The position numbers and the translations under genes were made by a program. This document shows positions 25,061-50,875 of a stretch of 64,000 bases of DNA, piece after piece. The DNA is from Pseudorasbora parva (lineage: Eukaryota > Chordata > Actinopteri > Cypriniformes > Gobionidae): contig NC_090180.1 in NCBI RefSeq assembly GCF_024679245.1, forward strand, positions 11,058,507-11,122,506, written 5' to 3'. Position 1 is the first letter of the stretch, and the number at the start of each line of letters is the position of its first letter. The notes under the pieces were generated by a model. It saw nothing but the letters and a program-made list of their open reading frames with translations. It had not been told where the DNA came from and did not search any database.

Positions 25061-26009
25061 CAATGCATACTTCTCTTGACAGCTGGTTAACAACGTCATT
25101 AAAATTCAAAGCAAATTTCAACACATTTAGTAAGCCAATCAATTCTTATTGTAAAAAAAATGCTGGTAGGCAGTAGGCGCCCCAACTGGTTGGTATGCTT
25201 GAAGTGATGGTGGAAATGCCACAAACAACTAGGCAGAGTTTTAGCTTATTAATAAAATAAATACATTAGAGTATGCATTATTATACATCATGGGTGATAC
25301 AGAGAAGGAACAGAGAAACCATTTACAGGCACACTGTGCATACAAGATATAGAAAGGAATACTTGTAATTGCTTATGTGCATTATGAAACACTGTATAAA
25401 TAAAAATAAAACACTTGACAATACTGAATACTACTACAAAGAATCACCAACAGATAGCCGGGGAAATCTCTTCAGTCGCTTCTCTTAATGTGACAATGGT
25501 ATGCAAATCACATGCTAAGAAAATAATCTTTAGGAAAACATCTATGCCTAAATGTATAAACACACGAACAGTTTAAATAACACCTTAAAAGTATTAACAG
25601 TTGAGTTGTCATGATATATAATTGTTACGATGCAATACTTAAACACCACATTATATCTTTGTGGATCAAGTTCAGTACGTTATATTGCATAATTAACGTT
25701 AGTGGTTCACAACACATGAAATCCTTCAATCCTCCAACCAATTTACTCAAACAGTCATTTTAGTCATTTAAACTGGCAGTGCCGATCAAGAATTACGTGC
25801 GTTAATAACTTGAAATATATTTCTGACATTTTTCTGTTTAGGCATTGCTGTTACTACATGAGAGTGTGCTATGAGAGTGTGCTAGCAAGGTAGCAATCAA
25901 GCCCATTATGTTCAACATCAAGCTTAAAAACACTTGCCCGTAGCAGAATATTGGGGACACTTTGATGGTTTCACCTTTCAGTGTTGTTGCCAGATGCATT
26001 TTAGCCTAC

Positions 26010-26110
26010 CTTTCTGCAGGTGCGATTGTGGACAATAAAACTGAAGTGAAATCATTTCATTTTTGCTCGCTCAAGCTTTCCATCTATTGCGAAGCCGCCA
26101 TATTTGCTTG
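26010..26110 (-). promoter_or_regulatory. znf644: Probable first exon and start region of znf644
   Basis: On the minus strand a donor (GAAAG|GTAGGC) lies at 26010/26009. Just upstream is AAATATGGCGGC (about 26105-26094), a good match to the YY1 site often found close to transcription starts of TATA-less promoters. This fits the need for a non-coding exon ahead of the znf644 acceptor at 21468. The start site itself is inferred. Confidence 0.4.
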
Positions 26111-27119
26111 ATGGTCCACAGACAAAGGCATTGCACCTCGTTGAGGGGGACTCCAAAAACTTGACCAAATGTATTTTCAAAATGGTTGATATTATCATTG
26201 CATAAAAGCAGCTATTTATTTATCATAAAACTTTACACAATGAAAACATATTGGGTACATTTAATCGGAAGAAAAATAATAATTTGTATGAGTCATGTAA
26301 ATAATGTCCCCCAAACAAAAAGTGGACTATTCCAAATAGGTGGCAAGTAGAAGTACTGACGGTAAAGTGAACAGAAGATAAGCAGAAAGAATGACAATGG
26401 CACTCCCAAGCAGTTATTTTGATTAAAATAGCGCTCATAGCACGGTATATCACAGAAAAATGATTCACGTTAAGTCATGAATGCATATGTATATCAATTT
26501 TGAACTGGGGATACACAAGAAATTCCTTCAAAGGTGTTTCCCCAAAATAATGTTACGTCTAGTCAGACAAGTATCGGTATCATACTAAAGAACGTAAAAT
26601 GCGTTACATGTATTCATTGAATTAGAATAGTGTGGCTTTCTGTTCTCTAAGCCCGTAAAATACATAATGTATAGAGCTACAAGGGACATCCCTGTTGCTA
26701 TTATCTTGTCTCTGTAATTAATGTTTTAATGCTGATTTGCATGACCTTGCGCGCGGCGCGAGCGACAGTTCACAGCTCGCGGGGTTCAATTGCCGCCTTC
26801 AAGAGAACGTCAGTTGCTAAAGTATTCCTCACAAAATGCTGTTTAATTATATACCATCCAGAAAAATGTACTTATATGTAATGTTTTAGAGTTTTTATAG
26901 TCACTTTGCTATTTATTTTGACACAAAGAGTACCAACAGATATTCCACCGCGATTTAAGCGAATATATATATTTTTTTTTAACTCGGAGAAACATTAGCC
27001 AACTGGCTAATAGCTAAACTCGAGGGTTCACAGTAAATTAATTGCTTATTTACCTCAGTATATTGTAATGCTTAAAACAGATGTGTAGCTCAATTATCTA
27101 TATTGCAGTTGTTTTTCAG
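26111..27119. promoter_or_regulatory. Shared upstream region of znf644 and hfm1
   Basis: The two genes are transcribed away from each other across this interval. A CpG-dense patch (GCGCGCGGCGCGAGCG) at about 26749-26764 is a candidate hfm1 promoter. An acceptor (TGTTTTTCAG) ends at 27119, so hfm1 has a non-coding exon here that I cannot delimit. Confidence 0.35.
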
Positions 27120-27120
27120 G

Positions 27121-27140
27121 ATGTCAAGGACACCCACAAG

Positions 27141-27147
<7 letters not shown>
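27121..27147 (+). other. Upstream ORF overlapping the hfm1 start codon
   Basis: An ATG at 27121, the second base of the exon, opens an 8-codon frame ending with TAG at 27145-27147. The hfm1 ATG at 27141-27143 lies inside it in another frame. Ribosomes starting at the first ATG would end just past the real start, so it may lower or regulate translation. Confidence 0.55.
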
Positions 27148-39209
<12,062 letters not shown>

Positions 39210-39843
39210 AGTTGTTGTGAAGGATTCCTGACCCATTTAGCACTACGTTGTAAAGACTCCTCTGCAATTTCTTGATTTTCTGTTGTAAAGACGTTCTTGG
39301 TTTAACGGCACTGTATGGACAATTTGCAGCAAACAATGAATGTAAAATAGAATGACAAAAAGTTGTTTTCTTTGCATTGCAGCAACTAATTATATGTTGG
39401 CAAATAGCTCTCTATCAATTTTAAAAAGGCTGCACTATATTTTGATGTTTAATATTTCGAACCTTATTCTTAAATATATTGAATGTTTTTTATTTTACTA
39501 GAATATTAGAAGATTACTCTATAAATATAACATGAAATTAAATAGATTGTCAAAATTGTAAAGTCAGTAAAGAATGAGAAAAGTGTTTGTGTCTCTTTTA
39601 TATTCTACCAGTACACATTATTTGTCATATAGCAATTGGGTTAGGGTAGAGTTTTTAATGAACTATATATAAAAACAAAAGTATATGATATGTCCCTATT
39701 GAGATAGCTGTAAGGTACTTTGAGATTAGTTTGTAAGGAAACTCCCCTTTTTTCTTTCTTCTCCATTCTCTGCAAATTTAAGCAGTTGCTTTGAGCTAGG
39801 CCAAACAATTCAGCTGCCTTGTCAAGTACAGGTGTGGCAAAGG

Positions 39844-39849
39844 TTTATT
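39844..39849 (-). terminator. Candidate poly(A) signal of the claudin gene
   Basis: The minus strand reads AATAAA at 39849-39844, about 210 nt after the proposed claudin stop at 40058-40056. hfm1 ends at 39209 on the opposite strand, so the two transcripts converge within about 650 bp. Confidence 0.45.
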
Positions 39850-40055
39850 AAAATTTTAAACAACAAATTAAATCATCTTAAACACCAGTGACATTCCAAC
39901 CTTAACTGACCAATTTACCCAGATACAATTAAGACTTTTCAATAGAGACATTAAAAAAACAACACATTTTTACTGCAATTACCCAAAAAATGACTTCAGT
40001 TCATCCGTGCAATTACATAGTGCATTACGTAGGCCTGACATTATTTTTCCCCCCA

Positions 40056-41875
<1,820 letters not shown>

Positions 41876-42559
41876 TCTGCTTCTGTCTTCCGTTCTCAGT
41901 TAAAGAATCTGGTGACAAGCGTTAAGTTTAACTGAAGCTGGACAGAGTGAGACTGCTTTTTAAAGTGTGAAGGCTTGCATGCACACTCATAAAGTGATGC
42001 TTGTGATAAACTTTGAGTTGTCATAGTTCCACCTACTTTTTACAGAAACATGAAAGGAGGATTTTAATCATCATAATCTGTCTGAGCATTAACACAGATT
42101 ATACCTGAAGTTACTTGATGTGTAATATCAGTTCAGGCAGGCCTTAAATTGCGCACATAATTGTTAGATCATTTCGACTCAGTAAGTAATCATTTAGGCT
42201 AATTCAGGATGAATTCAGCTTTACTTTTTATTCGCCTCTGATTGTTCCTCTGCTGAATACTAATGCTGATGCATGAAAAATCAGCAGAAGATAAAAAGCA
42301 TGAAAACAATGAGTAATTAATTACATTTGTAAGTACAGAAGAAAAATTATGAGACATTATAAATGGTTGGAATTTTTTTTTTTATAGAATTTAATTGGAT
42401 ATGGTGGGAGGCACATAATAGATAAAATAATGGAAAACCAGTAAACACCTCCATGATTGTGCGTGATGTTTTGCGGTTATAACTTGTTTATTAACGTTAA
42501 TTGTTTGCATTTGTTTCAGACATAAATATTATTTCCTGTAGAAATTCATGGTTTATATA

Positions 42560-43330
42560 TATATATATAGAGAGAGAGAGGTCCACATCAGTCTACGCAT
42601 ACATCATAATGACAAAGCACAAAACTGGTCTGTGACAACTTATGAAAAAAACGTTAGTTTTATCAAAAAGAAAAAACTAAATTGCATACGTATTTTAACT
42701 CAGTGTTTAGTTACAGCCTCAAGTCTTTTTAGTTATGATGAGACAAGTTTTGCTGTGATTTTTGTCCTTCTGTAAATTATTCCCATCACAATATATATGA
42801 TCATGGAGCTCAACCAGAGTGACCATCAGCTTCTTGGTCACCACACTAACCAAGGCCCTTCTCCATCGATTGCTCAGTTTGGCCAGCCGGGAGAGTCCCG
42901 GTTGTTCCAAACTTCTTCCATTAGGGATTAGTTTTCTCTAGATATGTGTTAATACAATCCTCTGATCCATCCTTCTTTGACCCCATGGCTTGGTTTTTGC
43001 TCAGATATGCATTTTCAGTTAGACCTACACTCTAAAAAATTCTGAGTAAAAAACAACCCAATGTTGGGTTAAATATGGACTAAGACAGAAGTTGGGTTGT
43101 TTTAACCCAGCGATTGGAATTTCTTAAGCAAATATTTAACCCAACCGCAGGGTTAAAACAACCCAATCGGTTAGTTAGTCTATATTTGACCCAACATTGG
43201 GTTAAAACAACCCAGCATTTTTTAGAGTGTAATCATACCCATTCAAATGAATTTGCCACAGGTTAACTGCACTCAAGTGTAACATCTGCAAGTGAAAATG
43301 GAATGCTCCTGAGGTACATTTTTTGCTGTC
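42560..43330. mobile_element. Remnant of a Tc1-type element, split by a MITE
   Basis: GGTCCACATCAGTCTACGCA, GGCCCTTCTCCATCGATTGC, TTCCAAACTTCTTCCATTAG and CCATGGCTTGGTTTTTGCTC are degenerate pieces of an abundant fish DNA-transposon family. The same family resumes after 43232 (GCCACAGGTTAACTGCACTC). No open transposase frame remains. Confidence 0.5.
43031..43230. mobile_element. Palindromic MITE with TA target duplication
   Basis: The ends CACTCTAAAAAAT and ATTTTTTAGAGTG are inverted repeats flanked by TA on each side. Inside, AACCCAA/TTGGGTT blocks alternate in both orientations (for example AACAACCCAATGTTGGGTTA). This is a widespread cyprinid MITE type. It has inserted into the Tc1-type remnant. 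Confidence 0.75.
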
Positions 43331-44208
43331 ATTATGTGTGTAGATGAATGTGAAAAAAAAGTAATTTAAAGTAGTTTAACATAAGGCAACAACACAAAAA
43401 ATAGATTTGAATACTGTCACAAGCCACCGTGTTACATATTAAAAGGTTACACACATTACAAGAATCTTATGAGATGGACTTTATGACACAAAACTAAAGA
43501 AAGGCTTATAAGAACCATGTATGGCTAAGACAGATGTTTTTCTATATTTTCCCACCTATTAGTAACTATTTCAATTATTCATATTTTATTATAGACAGTT
43601 GAATAGTAGAAAATGTGTAATGAACAAAAAATAAGTTGTTGTTCCCAAAATAACCCATGCAGAGCTTTATTTAGGCAAAATATACATGTTACTGTCTAGA
43701 ACAGCAATAAATATATTGCAGCAGAGGACAGATTTCAGGATATAAGAGGGAGGGAAAAGCAATGGCGAATACAAATCTGCACTCAAACAGACTGCAACAA
43801 AAAAATGTTTACAAGACATGATGTTCATATTTTAAAAGTGTTTTTTATTTATTTATTAATTAATTGAGACCATATCAATTACCAGCAATTATCAAATAAA
43901 GACAAGCTTTGAAATTAAGACATTTGAAAATGAAATAAATAAACATTACTGGTATGTGGAATAACCATTTTACAAAAGCAATAAGCTCCAGGAAGACGTG
44001 ATTTACAGTGAATTTAGCACGGGGTTAACGCCGCTGAGCTGTTCATTCACGATAAACCACGACTTCACGGGGCTTATTGCTTTAATCGACAGGTTCAATA
44101 CTGTGACTTTGTAACTGGATCAAAATGAATGTTCTGTTCTGTTGTATAAGATATACAGTAAGCTGAGCAACTTTTAAAACAAGTGTTTTATCTGAGATGT
44201 GTACTGGA

Positions 44209-44576
44209 CACTAACCCTGGAGCACAAAACCAGTCATAAGTCACACGGGTATGTTTGTGGCAAGAGCCAAAAAGATTTTTCTTAGGATATTAAGTAAAGG
44301 ATCATGTTCCATTAAGATATTTTGTAAATATCGTACCGTAAATATATTTATTAAAAATATATAATTATTAGTAATATGCCTTGCTAAGGACTTCATTTGG
44401 AGAACTTTAAAGGCGATTTTCTCAATATTAAGATATTTTTGCACCCTTAGATTCCAGATTTTCAAATAGTTATATCTCAGCAAAATATATTCCTTATCCA
44501 ATGCTTATTTAATCAGCTTTCAAATGTCAACTTTTTTAAATGACCTTATGACTGGTTTTGTGGTCCAGGGTCACAC
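44209..44576. mobile_element. Short element with ACCAGTCATAAG inverted ends
   Basis: The left end (ACACTAACCCTGGAGCACAAAACCAGTCATAAG region) and right end (CTTATGACTGGTTTTGTGGT then CCAGGGTCACA) are inverted copies of about 30 bp. The inner text includes ATCTTAATGGAACATGATCC-type sequence on the minus strand. It is a very common cyprinid element and is non-coding. Confidence 0.75.
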
Positions 44577-45028
44577 TTTTACAAATCAGCAGGTCATGTG
44601 ATGTCATATTTTTGTTAATTTGGCATTTTAGCATGTTAAAAATGTCTTTGAAGGAGTATCACTGCATCTTCATTCATTTTACAATTTTTAGGTGAAGGTA
44701 AAATTTCAATATACAATGACTGTTCAAATCATCACTTGATGTCTGGCATTTGATGGTGTTAAAATGAATCTTTGGCTCTGAGCATTAAGTAATTACAATA
44801 ATCCTACTGGCTTCATTAATCAATGCGGGGGAAAAAAAGTGAAATTCCAAAACGACATAAATAACTAAATAAATAGATGGTGTGTTATTATTATTATTAA
44901 TACTATTCTAATTAATAATCAAAGTGCTGTCCATTTTTTATGAACATTTAGCCTGTTAAGCTGCACTTGAACTTAAAGTGAGAGATATAAGCTTTCCTCG
45001 ATATACGAGTCCCATCTTAATGACCGAG

Positions 45029-45706
45029 TCACAGCGCTGTAGAGTTCACTGCAGTCTTGCTCATACCTGGAAACACTATGTAGGCAAGCGGAGGTGAGAG
45101 ACTGGAAGAAGACCAGGGCGAACAGTTACAGGGCAGCAGGTATCCGGTGTTTGCAGGGGACAGGTGAGTGTGCGCGTACTGACCGGGGCATCCCAGACTC
45201 CCGATGGACCTGTGCCCATTCTGATAGCCTAAAGCTGGAGAAAAAGCCAACGTTCCAGGGGTTAAAGCAGGTTTAACGTGTTGGAACGCATTGGTGGATC
45301 GGCTCGGCTCAATGAAAGGATGTTGCGCGGACGCAGCTGAATGGAGAGGTCGTGGTTTGGTCAACGTTGAGATGCTTTGAAAGTCTCGCTCGCTTTGAAG
45401 CGCTAAAGACAACAGCGTGTCCTTCCTCAGCAATCCTTTAGGCTTGCGTCTCGGTCGGTATTTGTAATCTGGATGCTCTCTCATGTGTTGCGCGCGAAGT
45501 CTTTTGGCCTCGTCGATGTACGGTCTTTTTTCCGACTCGGAGAGCAACTTCCACTCGGCACCGAGTCTCTTGCTGATCTCAGAGTTGTGCATCTTCGGGT
45601 TCTCCAGTGCCATCTGCCTTCTCTGACCTCGCGACCAGACCATAAACGCGTTCATTGGTCTCTTGATGTGCTCCATGGGCTGCTTCGCCATATTCATCAA
45701 GTTCAT
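45029..45706 (-). CDS. sox14: SoxB2 HMG-box transcription factor, Sox14-like
   Basis: SoxB2 proteins are nuclear HMG-box factors that bind ACAAT-type sites and mostly repress; SOX14 acts in interneuron development. A single exon is expected and seen. The frame stays open to 45817, but only through a TTG; the first ATG is at 45706 (225 residues) and another at 45691 (220 residues). Human SOX14 has 240. The HMG box starts at [18 protein letters not shown] (about residue 13) and ends near [10 protein letters not shown]. The C-terminus keeps SOX14 blocks: [20 protein letters not shown], and [12 protein letters not shown] just before the end. The linker after the box is unlike SOX14: [12 protein letters not shown] replaces KNLLKKDRYVFP, and the following alanine-rich region is largely different. 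Either a fast-evolving sox14 or a duplicate of it. The HMG box itself looks functional. Confidence 0.85.
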   Translation of the reverse strand: MNLMNMAKQPMEHIKRPMNAFMVWSRGQRRQMALENPKMHNSEISKRLGAEWKLLSESEKRPYIDEAKRLRAQHMREHPDYKYRPRRKPKGLLRKDTLLSLALQSERDFQSISTLTKPRPLHSAASAQHPFIEPSRSTNAFQHVKPALTPGTLAFSPALGYQNGHRSIGSLGCPGQYAHTHLSPANTGYLLPCNCSPWSSSSLSPPLAYIVFPGMSKTAVNSTAL

Positions 45707-46099
45707 TTGCTGCTTTGCGTCACGGATGGGGAAAAAAGTTGTTATAATAACACCTGAAAGTATATTGAAATCATCTGTGGAAAGAGAGGGTTCCTCCTCT
45801 GATGAAGAGAGATGCAAGTCTGTTTCATGGAGATGGAGCGGAATGAACGCGCTGTTTGAAGGGCAGGATTATTTCTTTGCAACTAATAGTGGAGTGTGTG
45901 GGAACGACCTCTTGGTTTGTGAGCTATTTGTTTCAAATCTCTGTCAAGTGTAGAGCGTTTCAAAGGAAGCTTTGCAGCGATGAGCGCGCGTTCTCTGACA
46001 CATCACCTCTCGCGCCCAATCAGCGCGTGAGCGACAGCAGAAAACCAGTGAATTCTGCAAAAAGGGGATTCAATGAAATTAAAATTACTTTAAAGCTGT

Positions 46100-47700
46100 C
46101 TATAAAAGTTTAGGTAAGCCGCTGTCTTAAAACACGCGAGCACGCGCACAGCCTTGATCTTACTCTGCGAGCGCGAGGACACTGTAAGTGCTGTCCTTGG
46201 TGCTGGATTAATTACCGGTATCACAAAAGATGCCATTCTCGTAACATGTCCATAAACTTTTTTTTCCCTCTCTCAACATATTATCTTAAAAAGCTATGAA
46301 TGCATAAGGGAAATTATATATAGATGCTGTGACAATTTATTTTCTATTCCCTTTTTCTTTTTAATCACCGAATTCTTGCCTGGTCAGTTCATTTCAAATG
46401 CTCCTGCGAGTGAATGGATTTCTGAAGGTATGCAAACATTTAATGTAGTCTCTCAATTAATTAGAGCTCACAAAACCCGACAATCATAAAAGAATAAGGA
46501 ACATTCTGTTTTAGATTATTTGATGAATAAATGCTGCTACATTCTTGATGCATTTGATATTAGCATCTGAACAGAATTGATATTGTTTTTAGATATTCTA
46601 TGAAAAAAAGTTTTAATATAGCCTAATTTATGTAAAAAAAAATAGTTTAGAAACATTTATATTAAATTTATATATAATACTTAATATTCAATCACAATTT
46701 ATTTGAGTTTTGTTTGAGTGATATTTTTGTCACGCCGATCAAATGAATTTCCTGCTTTGCTATAGCTGAACTACTCACTAGATCAAGGTTTGTTTTTAAA
46801 AGATCGTTTTTTTTTTTTTTTTTTTTTTTTTGGTGCTTTTATAGTATGCTGTTAGAAATGCAAGTATGCCCAATATGAATTTAGAAATAAAAAAGGTGTG
46901 TTAAAGTCTCAAAAACAACAATACTTCACATAACGACCGATTTTAGTTTTTATCATAAACTGATTAAGGTGATGTCAAATGATTAATCGCATCTAAAATA
47001 AAAGTTTGTGTTTACCTAATACTGTGTATAATTATATTTTAATAGAAGGATGTTCTGTATATATTTATATAATTTATATTATATATAAATAAATAAAAAC
47101 TTAAATACATACAAGCAAGTGTGTGTTTTTATACAGTATATACATAATAATTATACATAGTAGGCCTACACATTATGTAGGCTAAAAACATTTTTTATGT
47201 GTTTAATCGCGATTAATCGTTTGGCCAGCACGTCCTAAATGTACCCTTTTTTTATATGTAAACCAATATTTATTTGTTAAGTATGCAAGGTAGATGAGAA
47301 TGACTTAAGTCTAAAGAAATGTTTTTGCATTATGTTCAAAAAGGAACATCTGCAGACGCCTAGCTATGCTGGCCATGGATAAGCATGTTAACCATGAATA
47401 ATCTTTCCGTGTCAAGGAAAAGATACCTTCCTAATGTATGTCTAGAGCCCACTGCTTGTGTGAATTGTTCAGATAAATGAGAGAGAGCACAGCTAGTGAT
47501 TTGCTGTGTCCAGCATGAGATTTTATTTTCTGCACTGAGGGATTTCTGACACAGGGGGGCACTGGTCATGCTGTGAAACTGATTGCTTTTTATTTGCCCT
47601 TTACAGGTAGATAATAAAAGCTATCAAATCTATATCCTGCTTTTTCTTTCATTGCCTCAAATGACAAGAAGGATGAAAAGAGCTTTGCATACACCTCTAA
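46100..47700. other. sox-septin2 intergenic stretch, part 1
   Basis: AT-rich with a poly(T) run at about 46807-46831 and simple AT tracts near 47050-47100. No gene or complete mobile element is visible. Upstream regulatory sequence of the sox gene may lie here but nothing specific can be pointed to. Confidence 0.35.
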
Positions 47701-47710
47701 ATATAAGGCA

Positions 47711-48795
47711 CAGACACTATATTGACAAAAGTTTTGGTACGCCTGCCTTTACATGCACATAAACTTCTAATTTCATTGTTAACCGTAGGGTTTAATATGG
47801 AGTTGCCCCCCCCCCCCCCCCTTCTAGAATCACATTTGTGAGGTCAGACACTGATGTTGGTTGAGAAGGCCTTCACTCTAATTCATCCCAAAGTTGTTCT
47901 GCGTGGAGGTCAGGACTCTATACAGGCCAGTCAAGTTCTTCCACACTTAATTCGCTCACCCATGTCTTTATAGACCTTGCTTTGTGCACTGATGTGCAGT
48001 CATGTTGGAACAGGAAGGGGCCATCCCCAAAGTTGGGGGCAAGAAATTGTCCAAAATGTCTTGGTCTGCTAAAGCATTAAGAGGTCCTTCCTCTGAAACT
48101 AAGGGACCAAGCCCAAACCCCTGAAAAACATCCCCACACCAAAATTCCCCCTCCACCAAACTTTACACTTGGCACAATGTAGTCAGGCAAGTACCGTTCT
48201 CCTGCAACCACCAAACCCAGACTTGTCCATCAGATTGCCAGACAGAGAAATGTGATTAGTCACTCCAGAGAACACATCTCCACTACTCTAGAGTTCAGCG
48301 CTGGTGTGCTTTACACCACATTCAACGCTTTGCATTGCACTTGGTGATGTAGGGCTTGGATGCAGCTGCTTGACCATGGAAACCTATTTCATGAAGCTCT
48401 CTACGTACTGTTCTTGAGCTAATCGGAAGGCCACATGAAGTATGGAGGTCTGTAGTTTATGACTCTAGAAAGCTGGCGACTTCTGCGCACTGTGCGCCTC
48501 ACCATACGCTGACCCCACTCTGTGATTTTATGTGGCCTAAGACTTTGTGGCTGAGTTGCTGTTGTTCCCAATTGCTTCCATGTACAACAGTTGACCATGG
48601 GATATTTAGTATTGAGAAAATTCAATGAATTGACTTATTGCACAGGTGGCAACCTGGATGTTACCACACTTGAATTCACTGAGCTCTTGAGAGTGACCCA
48701 TTTTTTCACAAATGTTTGTAGAAGCGTTTGCATGCCTAGTCCTTATTTTATTTTATACACCTGTGGCCATGAAAGTGATTGGAACATGCTGTAAT
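47711..48795 (-). mobile_element. Tc1-like transposon, decayed, with broken minus-strand transposase
   Basis: The left end CAGACACTATATTGACAAAA is the terminal repeat of a common fish Tc1-like family. The minus strand carries transposase fragments, including the helix-turn-helix region at 48625-48419 (TKWKQLGTT-like, RRTVRRSRQLS). Stops and gaps interrupt the catalytic part. A C-rich run at 47806-47820 replaces internal sequence near the left end. The right terminal repeat is not recognisable, so the element is incomplete. Confidence 0.8.
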
Positions 48796-48799
48796 TGGT

Positions 48800-50700
48800 T
48801 TATGCTTAGTAATAAGTAATCATACATGTAATATTTATATTTGACCATTTCAGCAGGTAAAAAGTATGTATACCATTATACAATTTCTTTTAAATATCAT
48901 GTAAAAAGTCATTTATAAGCAGTGCTTAAGAAAGAAAAGCCATTGAAAGGTATAGTCTACACATATTAAAACTAGTTCAGGGGTGTGCACACTTATGCAG
49001 TGTTATTCCAATATTCTTTATTGATTTATCTTTTCTTTGAAATGTGCCACTTTGGTTTTCAGTGGCATTGCATATACATACATTTAAGGTGCAAAACTTC
49101 AGATATGAGTTGCATTTGTTTAATTTTTACATAAAAAGCATGCTGTTTAACAGGGGTAGACTTTTTTATATTCACAGGTATGTCTAAATATTACTCCAAA
49201 TTATTTCAAGCAATAAGTAGATATTTAAGCATGAAATAAAACCTCTGACCATTACTGGTGTGGTAAAGAGCTCGTGACACCTTCAAGCGGTGCATTTTGA
49301 AAACCTCTTCCAGAGCAATCCTACAGATTTCCTCTGCTCTGGGGGATAAAGCTTGTGCTTATTTTAATCATATTTAAGAGAAGTCAAGCTTTGCTTTAAT
49401 AGTCTTTCATGGAAATATTAGTGGTAAAATGTATTGGAGGAGTGAAGGAGACAGCTCAAATCCTGAGGTGTCATGATCTATCCCTAGCCACTCTAGCGTC
49501 TGTGAAATTAATACTACAGATAAAGCTGGGAGACATTATTGCCTGCCTATCTGCAAGCCCCAAATCACAGCAGTCAGCAGTCAGTTAGAGACATTTGCAA
49601 TAAGACATTTCTGCCAGAAGCACTAAATGCAGGCTAAAGATTTCAAATGTGCTACAGCAAATTAAACCGAGCTTTTACGTGAAAGTTGCCCTGTAAGCAT
49701 TGCAATACTTACTCAGTATGAGTTAATGGGGGGTATATACAAAGAATACAGAGATGCAGTTCTTTGGTGGTGTACATATCAGTGCCATGCCATTATAGTT
49801 AAATATTTAACCCAGAAGGTCATATTTATTTTCACTACCTTTATTTTTTGCTTTAACAGAAGCTGCGCATCATGGAATTTTTCTTGCTTTTTATAAGGTT
49901 TTGCTAATGAAAGAAAATGTTTAGAAAACGTACATGCAGTTTTTGAATGTGAAAATGTTTAGAAAACGTACATGCAGTTTTTGAATGTGAAAATATTTAG
50001 AAAATGTAAAAGCAGTTTTTGAATTCAATTTTCTGTCTTATGAGACATTTTTGTGTGGTGAGAGAATGATACAATCTTCAGCAAATGAGATATTCTAATG
50101 TATAAACTATAAGATGGTTAAATTAGACTTTACAAATGGGCAGTTTGAGGGAACTGTTAATAGCCTATTACATTTACTCATGAAAGAAAAAATGTAATCA
50201 TCATTGAAGTATTGCTATTTATTGGCATTTGTAGGTATGCATATGTATGCATACATTAAATTGATATTTTAAAAACAATTCCAAGAAAATACTAATTAAT
50301 TCAAATATTTTCATTGCTTTCCTGTAAATGCTGTGATGTTTGATCTCTGTGTCTGAAAATTATAATAACCAACTGTCCACCATTTATCACAAGAGAACAC
50401 TGCTAATTTTGTATCTGTGAGATTCAGAAGATCTGTTCCGATCTAATTTGATGCATTAGATTTTTAAAAGACTGTATGTTAACTGTATTTAATTATATTA
50501 GTTATCATTGAAATTTGGGATATGAAATCCGGACATCCAAATAATTGACTGAAATAATATTTTTGTTAAAGAAACAGCTGTTGAAAAAACATTTAGAACT
50601 AAATTTAGTGCAAAAATATTAAAAAAAGCAATCAAGAAAATAATAGAATAAAATAAAGAGATAATTTTTTTAATAATTTAAATAAGACTGTTTTGTGGAT
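48800..50700. other. sox-septin2 intergenic stretch, part 2
   Basis: No gene is recognised. The only clear structure is a 38-bp minisatellite at 49918-50025; the rest is AT-rich. Confidence 0.35.
49918..50025. repeat. 38-bp tandem repeat, almost three copies
   Basis: Units start at 49918, 49956 and 49994 (TGTTTAGAAAACGTACATGC...). The first two are identical and the third has several changes and is incomplete. Confidence 0.85.
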
Positions 50701-50759
50701 AAATTCTGAGACCTATTGGGGCTTTTATTTTGTAACTACATTACTTTATCGTTTCTTAC

Positions 50760-50875
50760 TTCACATTTGTGCTTTACTGGCGGCGTCAGTGAGAGTTCCG
50801 GAATCTCAGGAATTTGGGCTGTTGGTCTCCTCAACCCCCTGCGGTACCGAAGTCAAGATTTTCCGCTTCTGAAAG
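50760..50875 (+). promoter_or_regulatory. septin2: Possible non-coding first exon of septin2
   Basis: A locally CpG-richer stretch ends in a donor (CTGAAAG|GTATAT). A first exon is required because the septin2 start codon lies 18 nt after an acceptor at 52061. Other exons between 50900 and 52000 are possible. Confidence 0.3.

Noticed and set aside
45707..45817. Extension of the sox frame by 37 codons upstream
   Set aside because: It begins at TTG with no ATG before an upstream stop, and SoxB2 proteins begin close to the HMG box.
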